Virus record (IMG/VR): IMGVR_UViG_3300037485_002034
Coordinates: 1-24,393 of that record
Direction: 5' to 3' (one strand)
Source: a virus
DNA length: 24,393 bases
In this document: positions 7,584-15,178 of the stretch, in pieces
How positions within the stretch are numbered: the first letter of the stretch is position 1
How the letters are laid out: each line of letters opens with the position of its first letter
Notes under the pieces: generated by a model
The model's database searches: none
The model's input: only the letters and a program-made list of their open reading frames with translations
What the model was told of the DNA's origin: nothing
Position numbers and translations under genes: made by a program

Positions 7584-7864
7584 TTATTATTCGGAGGGTT
7601 AAACATCGAAATCAATTAGCTTCTTTTAATGCCCTATTATATGGTGCGGCTGCGGTTGGGAGTGTAGGACTAGGCGCTTTATATGGTCGTAGTCAACTCA
7701 GGCAAGATAACAGAGAATACCTCAAAAAACATTCAAGAGTTAGACAAGGACTTCTCATCTTATCAAGACCTGAAGCTGCTATCGGTATCGGCGCAGGAAA
7801 GATGTTTTCCCGTCGCAGAAGAACCAAGAATGGAAAAGTTATTGTAGAACAAGTTAGGAGGTAA
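7580..7864 (+). CDS. Small head-region protein with RRRRTK-GK tag (94 aa)
   Basis: The N-terminus MIIIRRVKHR matches the 6802 protein. A hydrophobic Ala/Gly segment (about 13-36, LASFNALLYGAAAVGSVGLG) follows. The end motif is RRRRTKNGKVIVEQVRR (78-94), preceded by a short Gly-rich hydrophobic run (AAIGIGAGKMF). It overlaps the upstream stop by four bases. Its last codons contain a perfect AGGAGGT Shine-Dalgarno for the next gene. It is the fourth member of the array; function is unknown. Confidence 0.6.
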   Translation: MIIIRRVKHRNQLASFNALLYGAAAVGSVGLGALYGRSQLRQDNREYLKKHSRVRQGLLILSRPEAAIGIGAGKMFSRRRRTKNGKVIVEQVRR

Positions 7865-7867
7865 TCA

Positions 7868-8875
7868 ATGGACGATATTCAACAAGCGTTAGAGCAATCA
7901 ACATTAGCAATTGAAGATTTACAGCAACTTTTAAGTGTTACAACGTTCCCTGAAATTCACGAAGCTACTGCGGCTTCCGTAGCTTTTTTGCTATCAACTC
8001 AAGCTGTGTTGGATCAAGAAGATGGGGATGTTTTACCTGAAGATGAAGTTGATGATGCTGTTGCCGAGGGAATTGAAGATGTCGCCTCTACCATGTATCA
8101 AATCTTTGGTATTGATGTAGAAGAATCCCGAATGGAAGATGAAGGCGAGATGGAAGAATACTCCCAAGATATGGGGTATGTTGCTTCATTTTCTCAGGGA
8201 TTTGGTCAAACTTTAGCGGGTTTGATTGAGCAACGTTTTAACTCAATTAAAGATGGTGTTGCTGTTGTTAGTGAAATCACCGGATTAAACGAGCGAGATA
8301 TTTCTAGCCTGTTTGATGGGACGCTGGCAATCGAACCCGAAACCGCCGCCGAATTAGCAGACGCTTTCCAATTGGGCGGTCAAGATTACAACGATTTTGT
8401 GAGTCTAGCTGCGAATGCTTTTACTGAGTTAGGGGGATCTCCCGATGATTCCTACTCCCTGAGTGAAGGCATCTATGCTGAACCCGTTGCCACCATGAAT
8501 GCTGACATCGGACTTCGCGCCGAATTTGAGGCACTCAAGGAACAGCAAGCCATTGGTGAAACACTCCGAGCTATCGAGCGCCAATGTGATCAGATGATTG
8601 CCAATGGGATTTTAACAACCCATGAGCGCCGTTTACTGATTGGAGAATTTGAGACGGGTCAAGATCGGACGGCTCAATTTTCCTCGGCTTGTGAAGGGTT
8701 AAGCGTCCCACCGGGTCAACAGTTAGATCGTCTGCAATATTACCTTTATATTGCCAACGCTCGCGGCCCTATCGCTCAATTTGGACAAATGGCTAATGAC
8801 CCGATTGACACCGACTTCTCCCATGAAGATGTGCAATCTATTCAGTCATTCCGCACCCGTAATGGATACGTTTAA
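7868..8875 (+). CDS. Putative capsid scaffolding protein with HTH-like segment (335 aa)
   Basis: It is strongly acidic in residues 48-100 (QEDGDVLPEDEVDDAVAEG and EDEGEMEEYSQD). Residues 115-182 resemble a Cro/C1-like fold (SEITGLNERDISSLFDGTLA, then an ETAAELADAF helix). A helical region (215-310) follows, with AIERQCDQMIANGILTTHER. Location between protease and decoration/capsid genes, plus acidic helical character, fits a scaffold. The C-terminal layout is reminiscent of the scaffold half of Mu gpI-type proteins. AGGAGGT at 7856-7862, 5 bases before ATG 7868, predicts strong translation. No capsid-binding motif is proven; a minor virion protein is the alternative. Confidence 0.5.
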   Translation: MDDIQQALEQSTLAIEDLQQLLSVTTFPEIHEATAASVAFLLSTQAVLDQEDGDVLPEDEVDDAVAEGIEDVASTMYQIFGIDVEESRMEDEGEMEEYSQDMGYVASFSQGFGQTLAGLIEQRFNSIKDGVAVVSEITGLNERDISSLFDGTLAIEPETAAELADAFQLGGQDYNDFVSLAANAFTELGGSPDDSYSLSEGIYAEPVATMNADIGLRAEFEALKEQQAIGETLRAIERQCDQMIANGILTTHERRLLIGEFETGQDRTAQFSSACEGLSVPPGQQLDRLQYYLYIANARGPIAQFGQMANDPIDTDFSHEDVQSIQSFRTRNGYV

Positions 8876-8884
8876 GGAGAAAAA

Positions 8885-9796
8885 ATGAAAGTAACCCGTT
8901 TTTATTCAGACCCTCCAATTATCGCGGTAAATACTAATACCGAAGCCGCGTTTTCTTGCTGCTTAGAGGAGTCGGACATCCCATCTATTGCAGGATCTAA
9001 ATCCGTTCCTGCGGGTGTTTTTCTTGCTAAGAAATCTACAGGCGGTCATCGCCCATTGGGTAGATCCAAAATTCTTGCTCCCTATGTTTCCGGTGAAACT
9101 GTTGTAATTGTGGAATGCCCCCAGGTTTTCAAGATTGGAGATGTACTTCGCTACATTGCAGCACCAGGGGTTTCACGATACACAGAAGAAACCGCTATTC
9201 GTGCAGCTACAGCCCCGCTATTTGGGACTGTGACGGGTATTGATTCCTTGAATCAAAGACAGATTACGACCGTTACTTTTGCCTCGGTTGCTGTTGGCAA
9301 TATTTTTACTGTTTCTATTAACGGCGTTCCCATTTCTTACACAGCTACGGCTGCATCAAATCAGAATGTAGCTGATGGATTAAAAACTGCTATCACCAAA
9401 GCACAATCTGGGTCTTCTCCCTTAGAAGAAATCCGTGTGACAACTCCGGGCGGTGTCCTAACATTAACTACCGATCAAGAAGGAATCATTTTCACAACGG
9501 CTGTAACGGTAGCTCAGGGTGTTGCTGGCACTTTGGGAACTGCGGTTGCTGATGTTTCTACGGCAATCGGAACCCTAACCATTACCCCTCAAGGTGGTAA
9601 TGCGTCTCTGGCAATTGGAGCCAAGATCGGTACGATTGGGGATGTTGTTGTCGGTGTGTTGAATAACAGTATCTCGCTCTATGACGGTGATCAGTTTATC
9701 GCTCCGTACTCAGGTGGTGTCGTTTATATTGATGCGTTGCCATACATTGACGGTGACATTCAAACCCAATTGCCAAAGTTAACCTTTATTCCTTAA
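8885..9796 (+). CDS. Putative capsid decoration protein (303 aa)
   Basis: The flanks (about residues 30-110 and 235-303) look like a small beta head protein: SVPAGVFLAKKSTGG, VVIVECPQVFKIGDVLRY and a C-terminal IDALPYIDGDIQTQLPKL. An inserted domain (about 120-225) has the pattern FTVSINGVPISYTATAAS / VADGLKTAI / TTPGGVLTLTT, a beta fold often seen inserted in phage head or tail proteins and probably surface-exposed. AAGGAG precedes ATG 8885. Position just before the major capsid gene matches lambda gpD order. Homology to gpD itself is not visible, so the call rests on synteny. Confidence 0.6.
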   Translation: MKVTRFYSDPPIIAVNTNTEAAFSCCLEESDIPSIAGSKSVPAGVFLAKKSTGGHRPLGRSKILAPYVSGETVVIVECPQVFKIGDVLRYIAAPGVSRYTEETAIRAATAPLFGTVTGIDSLNQRQITTVTFASVAVGNIFTVSINGVPISYTATAASNQNVADGLKTAITKAQSGSSPLEEIRVTTPGGVLTLTTDQEGIIFTTAVTVAQGVAGTLGTAVADVSTAIGTLTITPQGGNASLAIGAKIGTIGDVVVGVLNNSISLYDGDQFIAPYSGGVVYIDALPYIDGDIQTQLPKLTFIP

Positions 9797-9812
9797 CGGA
9801 GGGAATTAATTA

Positions 9813-10940
9813 ATGTACATTGCAGATTTCTTAAATACTGTATCGGCTGCACAAGTTCAACTTTTGTATGAAGATACTTTTCAATTCCTGGTTGACCCTG
9901 ATAAAGAATCCCTCCTGCAACGGATGGGCAAAAAACCCGATCCGGGGGTTCTGAGTCAATATAAACTGATGGATGATTTTGTCACCCTTGAGTTTTCCGA
10001 TGACCCTGATGTGTTGGCATATCTTGTTAAACAAAACCTAGCAATCGCTTCTGTGATTTCTACCGATGGTGAGGTTGTCTCAACGGGCGCGGGTAGCTTA
10101 ATTAAGTTTGATGGAGACTTCTTTAAGCTGGCGATCGCCCATAACTGGGATGAGAAAAAGCAGGAGCAAATGCTGAAGTTTAAACGGATGTTGCCGGGCA
10201 ATATGTCCCAGACATTCGTTGATATGCTGTTTGGTTCCGTTGCCAGTCTACAGCCTAGAGTTGTCAAACTTGCAAACGTTCTGACTTGGCAAGTATTACA
10301 GTCGGGTCAAGTCAGTTATACCGACCCCCGATCCGGTGTAACGGCTAAATTGCAATATACCACTACAGCCGATCAGTATCCTACTGCTTTGACGACAACG
10401 GCTAAATGGGATGCTTACACTACTGCCACGGGGTTACAGGATATTGAGGATCATCTACTCAACTTCTATGACAAGAAGGGTTATTACCCAGACAAGATTG
10501 TGATGAGTAACCGTCTGGCTATTCACCTTTCCAGACAAGAATCAACCCGTAACCGAGCGTTATCCACTGGGATGCTGTCTAATGTTCCGGCTGCGGGTGT
10601 GGCTAGTGCCGTTTCACCTGAGATTTTAATGCGGGTCGTCCCTCAACTGGCAATGTCCAAAACTCAATTAGAGATTTACGATGCCCAATACGAGATCGAA
10701 ACATCACCGGGTCAAACAGTCAAAGGTCGCTACCTGAACGATAACGCCTACTGTTTCCTGACTACTGGCATGGGTAAACGATTGTTCGGCCCCACAATTG
10801 AAAATGAAGGGAGATCCGGTCTGTTTGTGAAGACTGAACAATTGCAAACTTCCCCCCCCCGTGACCGTTCCTACTGCGTTGGCAAAATGGTTCCTTTTTT
10901 CCCACAGCCTGACTTATTGGGAGGTCGGACAGTCGCATGA
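9813..10940 (+). CDS. Major capsid protein, lambda gpE-like
   Basis: This is the shell-forming protein. Features of the gpE-type family are visible. The N-terminus is helical. The middle contains VLQSGQVSYTDPRSGVTAKL and QYPTALTTTAKWDAYTTATG, then DKIVMSNRLAIHL. The C-terminal part has QYEIETSPGQTVKGRYLNDN, YCFLTTGMGKRLFGPTIE and KTEQLQTSPPRDRSYCVGKM. Length (375 aa) suits the family. GGAGGG lies about 10 bases before ATG 9813. The last four bases overlap the next gene (ATGA). A run of nine C at 10852-10860 encodes Ser-Pro-Pro-Arg near the C-terminus. No N-terminal delta domain is evident, which fits a separate scaffold. Confidence 0.85.
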   Translation: MYIADFLNTVSAAQVQLLYEDTFQFLVDPDKESLLQRMGKKPDPGVLSQYKLMDDFVTLEFSDDPDVLAYLVKQNLAIASVISTDGEVVSTGAGSLIKFDGDFFKLAIAHNWDEKKQEQMLKFKRMLPGNMSQTFVDMLFGSVASLQPRVVKLANVLTWQVLQSGQVSYTDPRSGVTAKLQYTTTADQYPTALTTTAKWDAYTTATGLQDIEDHLLNFYDKKGYYPDKIVMSNRLAIHLSRQESTRNRALSTGMLSNVPAAGVASAVSPEILMRVVPQLAMSKTQLEIYDAQYEIETSPGQTVKGRYLNDNAYCFLTTGMGKRLFGPTIENEGRSGLFVKTEQLQTSPPRDRSYCVGKMVPFFPQPDLLGGRTVA

Positions 10941-11407
10941 TAGATACCACTAGACCTGTAAAGCTTCTCAAAATGGCGGTCAATCGAGGGAATATCTATC
11001 ACCCTCGAATCTATAACCCCGGCGAATTACCAGAGGAAGTGTTAGCACGGGTTGATATTTTGCAACAGGACGAAGCCAAAAGTCCCGATGCAGTGTTAAC
11101 CCCAACTATCAATAACTCGGACGTGAAAGTTGAGAATAGCATCTCATTTTCTGTAGAAGCTCCGAGTACAATTCCCAAAGCCTATCCCACTGAAACCGTT
11201 GTTGTTGGTGCTGTTTTACCCAAAACAGATATTAATAAAGCCACGATTGACGAGCTTTCTAAATTGCCGGGTGTTGGGGCTGCGATCGCCACTAAACTCG
11301 ACAAAGCACGGGAACAACAAACCTTTACCTCTATTGAGGATTTAGATACAAGAATCCCCCTTAGAGGTAAGTCTTGGGACGAATTAAAAGAATCTATTTT
11401 GATCTAA
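10937..11407 (+). CDS. Head-completion-region protein with helix-hairpin-helix (156 aa)
   Basis: The N-terminal domain (about 1-48, VKLLKMAVNRGNIYHPRIYN then GELPEEVLARVDILQ) resembles the short domain found after capsid genes in Mu-like prophages (HI1506-type); that comparison is from memory. A variable linker follows. The C-terminal domain (about 95-152) is a ComEA-like helix-hairpin-helix: INKATIDELSKLPGVGAAIA, then an EDLDTRI helix. The LPGVG hairpin is the classical non-specific DNA-backbone contact. It overlaps the capsid gene by ATGA. A role at the head-tail junction touching packaged DNA is inference. Confidence 0.65.
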   Translation: MIDTTRPVKLLKMAVNRGNIYHPRIYNPGELPEEVLARVDILQQDEAKSPDAVLTPTINNSDVKVENSISFSVEAPSTIPKAYPTETVVVGAVLPKTDINKATIDELSKLPGVGAAIATKLDKAREQQTFTSIEDLDTRIPLRGKSWDELKESILI

Positions 11408-11964
11408 TGATTTATACAACTCCTGACCGCATAGCTCGAATATTAAGAGGGAGGCTTGAACTTAGTACAACTGCGTCAGGTGTTCCCTTTGGATCTAGCT
11501 TTGGTGCTAAGGAAGTTGACTTAGATTTGTTGGATCAGAAGGGCAGTCAAATTGAGGCTCAGGTTAATTCAATTCTTAACTTTGTTTACGAATTACCTAT
11601 ACCTTCAAATGCCCGCGATGCCTTACAGATTATTAGTTCTATTGTTGAGGATTTGACGGTTGCTTCCCTTGCGGTGGTGCATTTTCAACAGATGCAAAAC
11701 CCACAAATGGGGGGAGATATGGGGTTTGGGGCTATCCTTTACCGGAACGCCCTGTACACCCTTAGACAGTATGTGGCGGGTTATCAATTAGATTTCAACA
11801 TTCCGGGTTTACCTCCTCCTATGGCTAACCCGATGATGCCGACCCAAACCTTAAAGTTGCCCGGCGTTAAGTTGAAAGTTTTAACCCCAGGAACATATAC
11901 CCGACAAACCACAATTGTTACCCAGAAAAATCCTTGCCCAGCCGATAAAATTAATTGGAGTTAA
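11407..11964 (+). CDS. Putative head-tail adaptor (gp6/DUF1320-like), 185 aa
   Basis: ATG 11407 overlaps the previous stop by one base (TAATG) and is preferred over earlier in-frame non-ATG codons. MIYTTPDRIARILRGRLEL, EVDLDLLDQKGSQIEAQVNS and ARDALQIISSIVEDLTVASL match the usual helical layout of head-tail connectors that stack on the portal. These typically start with a short (A/T)TxxD helix and then a bundle of amphipathic helices. The C-terminus is Pro/Met-rich (GLPPPMANPMMPTQ), probably extended. Placement between capsid and tail genes agrees. The family is recognised by pattern only. Confidence 0.55.
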   Translation: MIYTTPDRIARILRGRLELSTTASGVPFGSSFGAKEVDLDLLDQKGSQIEAQVNSILNFVYELPIPSNARDALQIISSIVEDLTVASLAVVHFQQMQNPQMGGDMGFGAILYRNALYTLRQYVAGYQLDFNIPGLPPPMANPMMPTQTLKLPGVKLKVLTPGTYTRQTTIVTQKNPCPADKINWS

Positions 11965-11980
11965 AAACAGAAAATTAATT

Positions 11981-12373
11981 ATGATCAATGCTTTTGTAGA
12001 TAGAGCACCGTTAAATGGATTTATATTAGAAAGACGGAGAACAATTTCTGTTACTGTAACAATAGCAGGGACGGGGTTAACGGGCGGGAAAATCAAATTT
12101 GTAGCTAAAGAGTTAATTGCTTTACCTGACTTAGATGATTCCCGATCTAAGATTATTAAAACAACCCCGACTCAAATTGTTATTGATACCGAAACCAGTA
12201 ACAGTCAGAGAATTGTAGCAAGGTTTGATATAGGGCCGTTAGATACTAATGCGTTAACAGTTGATACCCTTTATTGGGGGATTCAGTTTGAAACTTCGGG
12301 CGGTGTGATTCCCTTTAATGAATTACAAGGGATTCTGAAGATTGAAAATGATCGGGTTAAAACTTTAGTTTAG
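11981..12373 (+). CDS. Small beta protein, BppU-N-like (130 aa)
   Basis: The sequence opens MINAFVDRAPLNGFILERRR and follows with ISVTVTIAGTGLTGGKIKFV. Alternating strands and a closing YWGIQFETSGG / LQGILKIENDRV resemble the N-terminal beta domain of BppU-type baseplate proteins. The resemblance is weak and a neck or head-completion role is equally possible. The frame is open upstream into the preceding gene, but ATG 11981 gives a normal 16-base spacer; no good Shine-Dalgarno precedes it. Confidence 0.5.
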   Translation: MINAFVDRAPLNGFILERRRTISVTVTIAGTGLTGGKIKFVAKELIALPDLDDSRSKIIKTTPTQIVIDTETSNSQRIVARFDIGPLDTNALTVDTLYWGIQFETSGGVIPFNELQGILKIENDRVKTLV

Positions 12374-12389
12374 TGCGTGTGAGGATAGA

Positions 12390-14735
12390 ATGATTGACTT
12401 TCCAGCTTTGTTTCCGAGCCTTGTTAAATACATCCCGAACTGGATGGAAAAATTCTATCCTCGCATGGCACAATTCGCACGGGGTGAGGGATACCCGTGT
12501 GGCAACAAAGGGGTTTTTATCCCCCGTCGGAATAAGTGTTGGACACACCCAAAAACGGGTCAACGGATGAGAAAACCGCTAACCTATCAAAACTATCAGG
12601 ACGCTAAGGAAAAATCTCAACGCAGTAGAACTGAGAAGGGTAGAACTGCACTAGCTAATCGTGAGCAATCATTTAGAGATAAGGCTAGAGAAAAAGCTAG
12701 AGGGTGGCAGAATAAAACACCGGAACCCGAAGTGGCTTTAAAAGTAGGAACTAAACAGGTTAATATCAAGGGTTCGCCTGAGTTGTATAAAGAATTAAGT
12801 CTCACCCACGATCCGTCTCTAGGTTGGCAGATTACCAACAAAAAAGGGGATGTTTTAAGACAACCTAAAAATGGGAAACTAGAACCAACTCACCGATTCA
12901 AGGAAAAATCTCAAGCTCAAAACTTTGCTAAACAGGTGATAGCAAAAGTTGATAGGATGACGGGAAAACCCGCAACCAAATCAGAACCCAAACCAACCCC
13001 CGATTCAACAGGGGTTAAGGGTGCGGGGGGTAAATCAGTCGATCAACAATATAAGGATATAATTGCTAAGTCGAAAGATCCAAAGGCAACAGAGGAAGCT
13101 ATATCACAGGCTTTATCAGATACTTTAGACTTTGAGAAAAAAACTTATGAGCGATATTTAGAATCCCAAAAAAATGGGACTGTTCCCAAGGGATACGAAA
13201 AACATTATCAAGATCATATTGATCAATATAAACCCGTTATTGAGGCGGAACAATTCTTAAAAGAGAGAAGAAAAAAAGCTCTTGATGGTGACTTTGAAAC
13301 AGAGGCAGAAGTAAGACCTTATTTATTGAAAATGATGGATAAATATAAAAAGGACTATGATTATTATGACAGTCCAGAATATGCCGAAAAACGGGAAAAG
13401 TTCAAATCCATTGTAGGTGAAGCTCCATTGCCGCCCGTACTATCTGGCAAGATTCCTGCTAAAGACTTAAGACAGACATTAAAACCAGGCGATAAACTAT
13501 TAAGAAAACAAGCTACTTATGGATATGCAGGGAGTTCTAGTGGCAATACTCCGACCGGATGGAAATACTCGGACGGTGGGGAAGTAACCAAGGTTGCAAT
13601 TAAGAATGTTTCCACAAAAATAAACTACGGGATGGGGGATCGGATGTTTGATGATTCCGTCCCCATGCGCGATATCTCCCACGTCATCCGAGATGGTAAA
13701 CGTTACAAGGTAGATGATTCTGATAGCTCCCCCAATGATTTAGGTGTCATTGAAAAGGCTAAACCAAAAACCGGATCAGCAAGGGTTAAGGGTGCGGGGG
13801 GTAAATCAGAGTCTACTGAACCTCAGAAAAAAGTTGAACTAGATCAAAGGAAAAAGGATATAGGAATACCGAGTAGCGATGTTGAATACGATAAATGGCT
13901 AGAAGGAAAAACTCAATCACTCAAGGGACAGGAACGAAAAGAGATTAAAATAAAAACCCATGCTAAGGGCGAAATCTCTGTTCCGGGTACGGAGTACGAG
14001 GGGTTGGCTGTCCATCCGGCAAAAAATGCACAGTTAAAAGAAGTTTACAATGTGACCCATTTAAAAACAGGCTTGAGTGTAGGAGAGTTTGTTGATGAGT
14101 CGCAAGCTAAAAAAGCCGTAGCAGGGCTTTTGGAAACCGGAGTTGACTGGGGAAAAGAAGATATTAGAGGGGATAAAAATATAGGGAAGGTTTCAAGTAC
14201 ATTAAAAAATGTTAGGACTTCTGATATTCGACAAACCAAGAAAAAGCTGTTTGAGCAAGCAAAATCAGAAGGGATAGAAGTTGATTTTGACAATGAAGAA
14301 TCCAAAAAAGGTTTTGTTGACAAGATTTATCAACACATAAAAAAAGGTGGAATGAGTCGTATTGAAAACGATTATGACTCGTTTCTTAGAGCGTCTCCAA
14401 AAAGTGCCAGAGAGCTAACGACCGCTTATTTATTTGATAAACCAGATTCAGACAATATAGAATCACTAGAAGAAATAAAGCGGATGGCTAGAAATGGAAA
14501 AGTAAATGGGAAAGTTTTATATGAATCCTATTGGCATTTTAAAGACAAAAAGAAAAATGATTTCAATTCTAATTTAATCCTAGCTAACTTTGGAAATAGT
14601 AACTTGAGGAGACTAAAATCTAAACTTGCTAACTTTGCCAAACCCGGATGCTGTTGTGAAGCATCCAAACCATTAAAACGCAGGAAAACAAAACAAACCC
14701 CTAGACTGAAAAGAAGGGGGAATAGATATGCTTGA
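12390..14735 (+). CDS. Large modular basic phage protein (781 aa)
   Basis: Function is not recognised. Modules seen: an N-terminal helical segment (1-30, PALFPSLVKYIPNWMEKFYP); a two-Cys motif (about 37-50, CGNKGVFIPRRNKC); a Lys/Arg/Glu-rich helix (60-110); a small domain (115-185); a linker with VKGAGGKS (209-216); a coiled-coil-like region (220-340); a beta region (350-450) with GDKLLRKQATYGYAGSSSG; a second VKGAGGKS linker (466-473); a further mixed domain; and a highly basic end with CCC and KRRKTKQTPRLKRRGNRYA. GAGGAT 4 bases before ATG 12390 supports the start. It overlaps the next gene by 8 bases. It could be an ejected virion protein or cargo carrying swappable domains. Confidence 0.6.
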   Translation: MIDFPALFPSLVKYIPNWMEKFYPRMAQFARGEGYPCGNKGVFIPRRNKCWTHPKTGQRMRKPLTYQNYQDAKEKSQRSRTEKGRTALANREQSFRDKAREKARGWQNKTPEPEVALKVGTKQVNIKGSPELYKELSLTHDPSLGWQITNKKGDVLRQPKNGKLEPTHRFKEKSQAQNFAKQVIAKVDRMTGKPATKSEPKPTPDSTGVKGAGGKSVDQQYKDIIAKSKDPKATEEAISQALSDTLDFEKKTYERYLESQKNGTVPKGYEKHYQDHIDQYKPVIEAEQFLKERRKKALDGDFETEAEVRPYLLKMMDKYKKDYDYYDSPEYAEKREKFKSIVGEAPLPPVLSGKIPAKDLRQTLKPGDKLLRKQATYGYAGSSSGNTPTGWKYSDGGEVTKVAIKNVSTKINYGMGDRMFDDSVPMRDISHVIRDGKRYKVDDSDSSPNDLGVIEKAKPKTGSARVKGAGGKSESTEPQKKVELDQRKKDIGIPSSDVEYDKWLEGKTQSLKGQERKEIKIKTHAKGEISVPGTEYEGLAVHPAKNAQLKEVYNVTHLKTGLSVGEFVDESQAKKAVAGLLETGVDWGKEDIRGDKNIGKVSSTLKNVRTSDIRQTKKKLFEQAKSEGIEVDFDNEESKKGFVDKIYQHIKKGGMSRIENDYDSFLRASPKSARELTTAYLFDKPDSDNIESLEEIKRMARNGKVNGKVLYESYWHFKDKKKNDFNSNLILANFGNSNLRRLKSKLANFAKPGCCCEASKPLKRRKTKQTPRLKRRGNRYA
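13012..13038 (+). repeat. 27-bp direct repeat, copy 1 (encodes VKGAGGKS linker)
   Basis: This stretch is identical base for base to 13783-13809. It encodes the linker at about residues 208-216 of the 781-residue protein, directly after a Pro/Lys/Thr-rich stretch. Confidence 0.9.
13783..13809 (+). repeat. 27-bp direct repeat, copy 2 (encodes VKGAGGKS linker)
   Basis: Identical to copy 1, 771 bases downstream and in the same reading frame (771 = 3 x 257). The pair brackets a 249-residue central module. Recombination between copies would remove that module cleanly without a frameshift. Confidence 0.9.
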
Positions 14736-15174
14736 TCCTATATGTAATCGATTAGCTAAATATTTACAAGAATGGTTAAATTCTGAACTTAAAAAGATTG
14801 ACCCCAATCTGATCGCGTGTCGGGATACGGTTTGTTATGATGCCGTCAATCCTGATTTATCGCGGTTTCCATTACTCAAAGTTTATCGGTTGTCTGACAA
14901 CTTTGAGTATGGACACCCGAAAAGCCAAACCAGCTTTGTAATTTCCTATTGCCTATCATTCCCAGATCAAGAGCTTTTGCCGGGCATTTTGAGATGGGTT
15001 AGTTGGCAATTAAACGAAGCTCTAACTCAGTGGAAAGAGTCTAAGAACTGTTCCCCAATCATAGCACAAGGAAGTTTTAGATCCGAGTACAGGATCATGG
15101 TTAATGAACTGTCTCAACCCGTCTATGCTTTCTTGCGTTTTAGTTTTACTGGAATTGATTATTTAGAGGCTTAA
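14728..15174 (+). CDS. Putative tail terminator / neck protein (148 aa)
   Basis: Size, order and fold pattern suit a tail terminator, the ring protein that caps tail polymerisation. Helix 1 is ICNRLAKYLQEWLNSELKKI. Strands follow (FPLLKVYRLSDNFEYG and TSFVISYCLSFPDQE), then a helix (GILRWVSWQLNEALTQWKES) and closing strands (YAFLRFSFTGIDYLEA). The ATG overlaps the upstream stop by 8 bases, with GGGGGA upstream. It lies four bases before the tail-tube gene. The family is not proven by motif, so the call rests on position and predicted alpha/beta order. Confidence 0.5.
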   Translation: MLDPICNRLAKYLQEWLNSELKKIDPNLIACRDTVCYDAVNPDLSRFPLLKVYRLSDNFEYGHPKSQTSFVISYCLSFPDQELLPGILRWVSWQLNEALTQWKESKNCSPIIAQGSFRSEYRIMVNELSQPVYAFLRFSFTGIDYLEA

Positions 15175-15178
15175 AACA

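Noticed and set aside
11374-11406. Earlier in-frame start for the adaptor gene
   Set aside because: A non-ATG codon inside the preceding gene; ATG 11407 gives the usual TAATG junction.
13012-13809. CRISPR-like or mobile-element repeat
   Set aside because: Only two copies, in phase within one coding sequence and encoding a Gly-rich linker.
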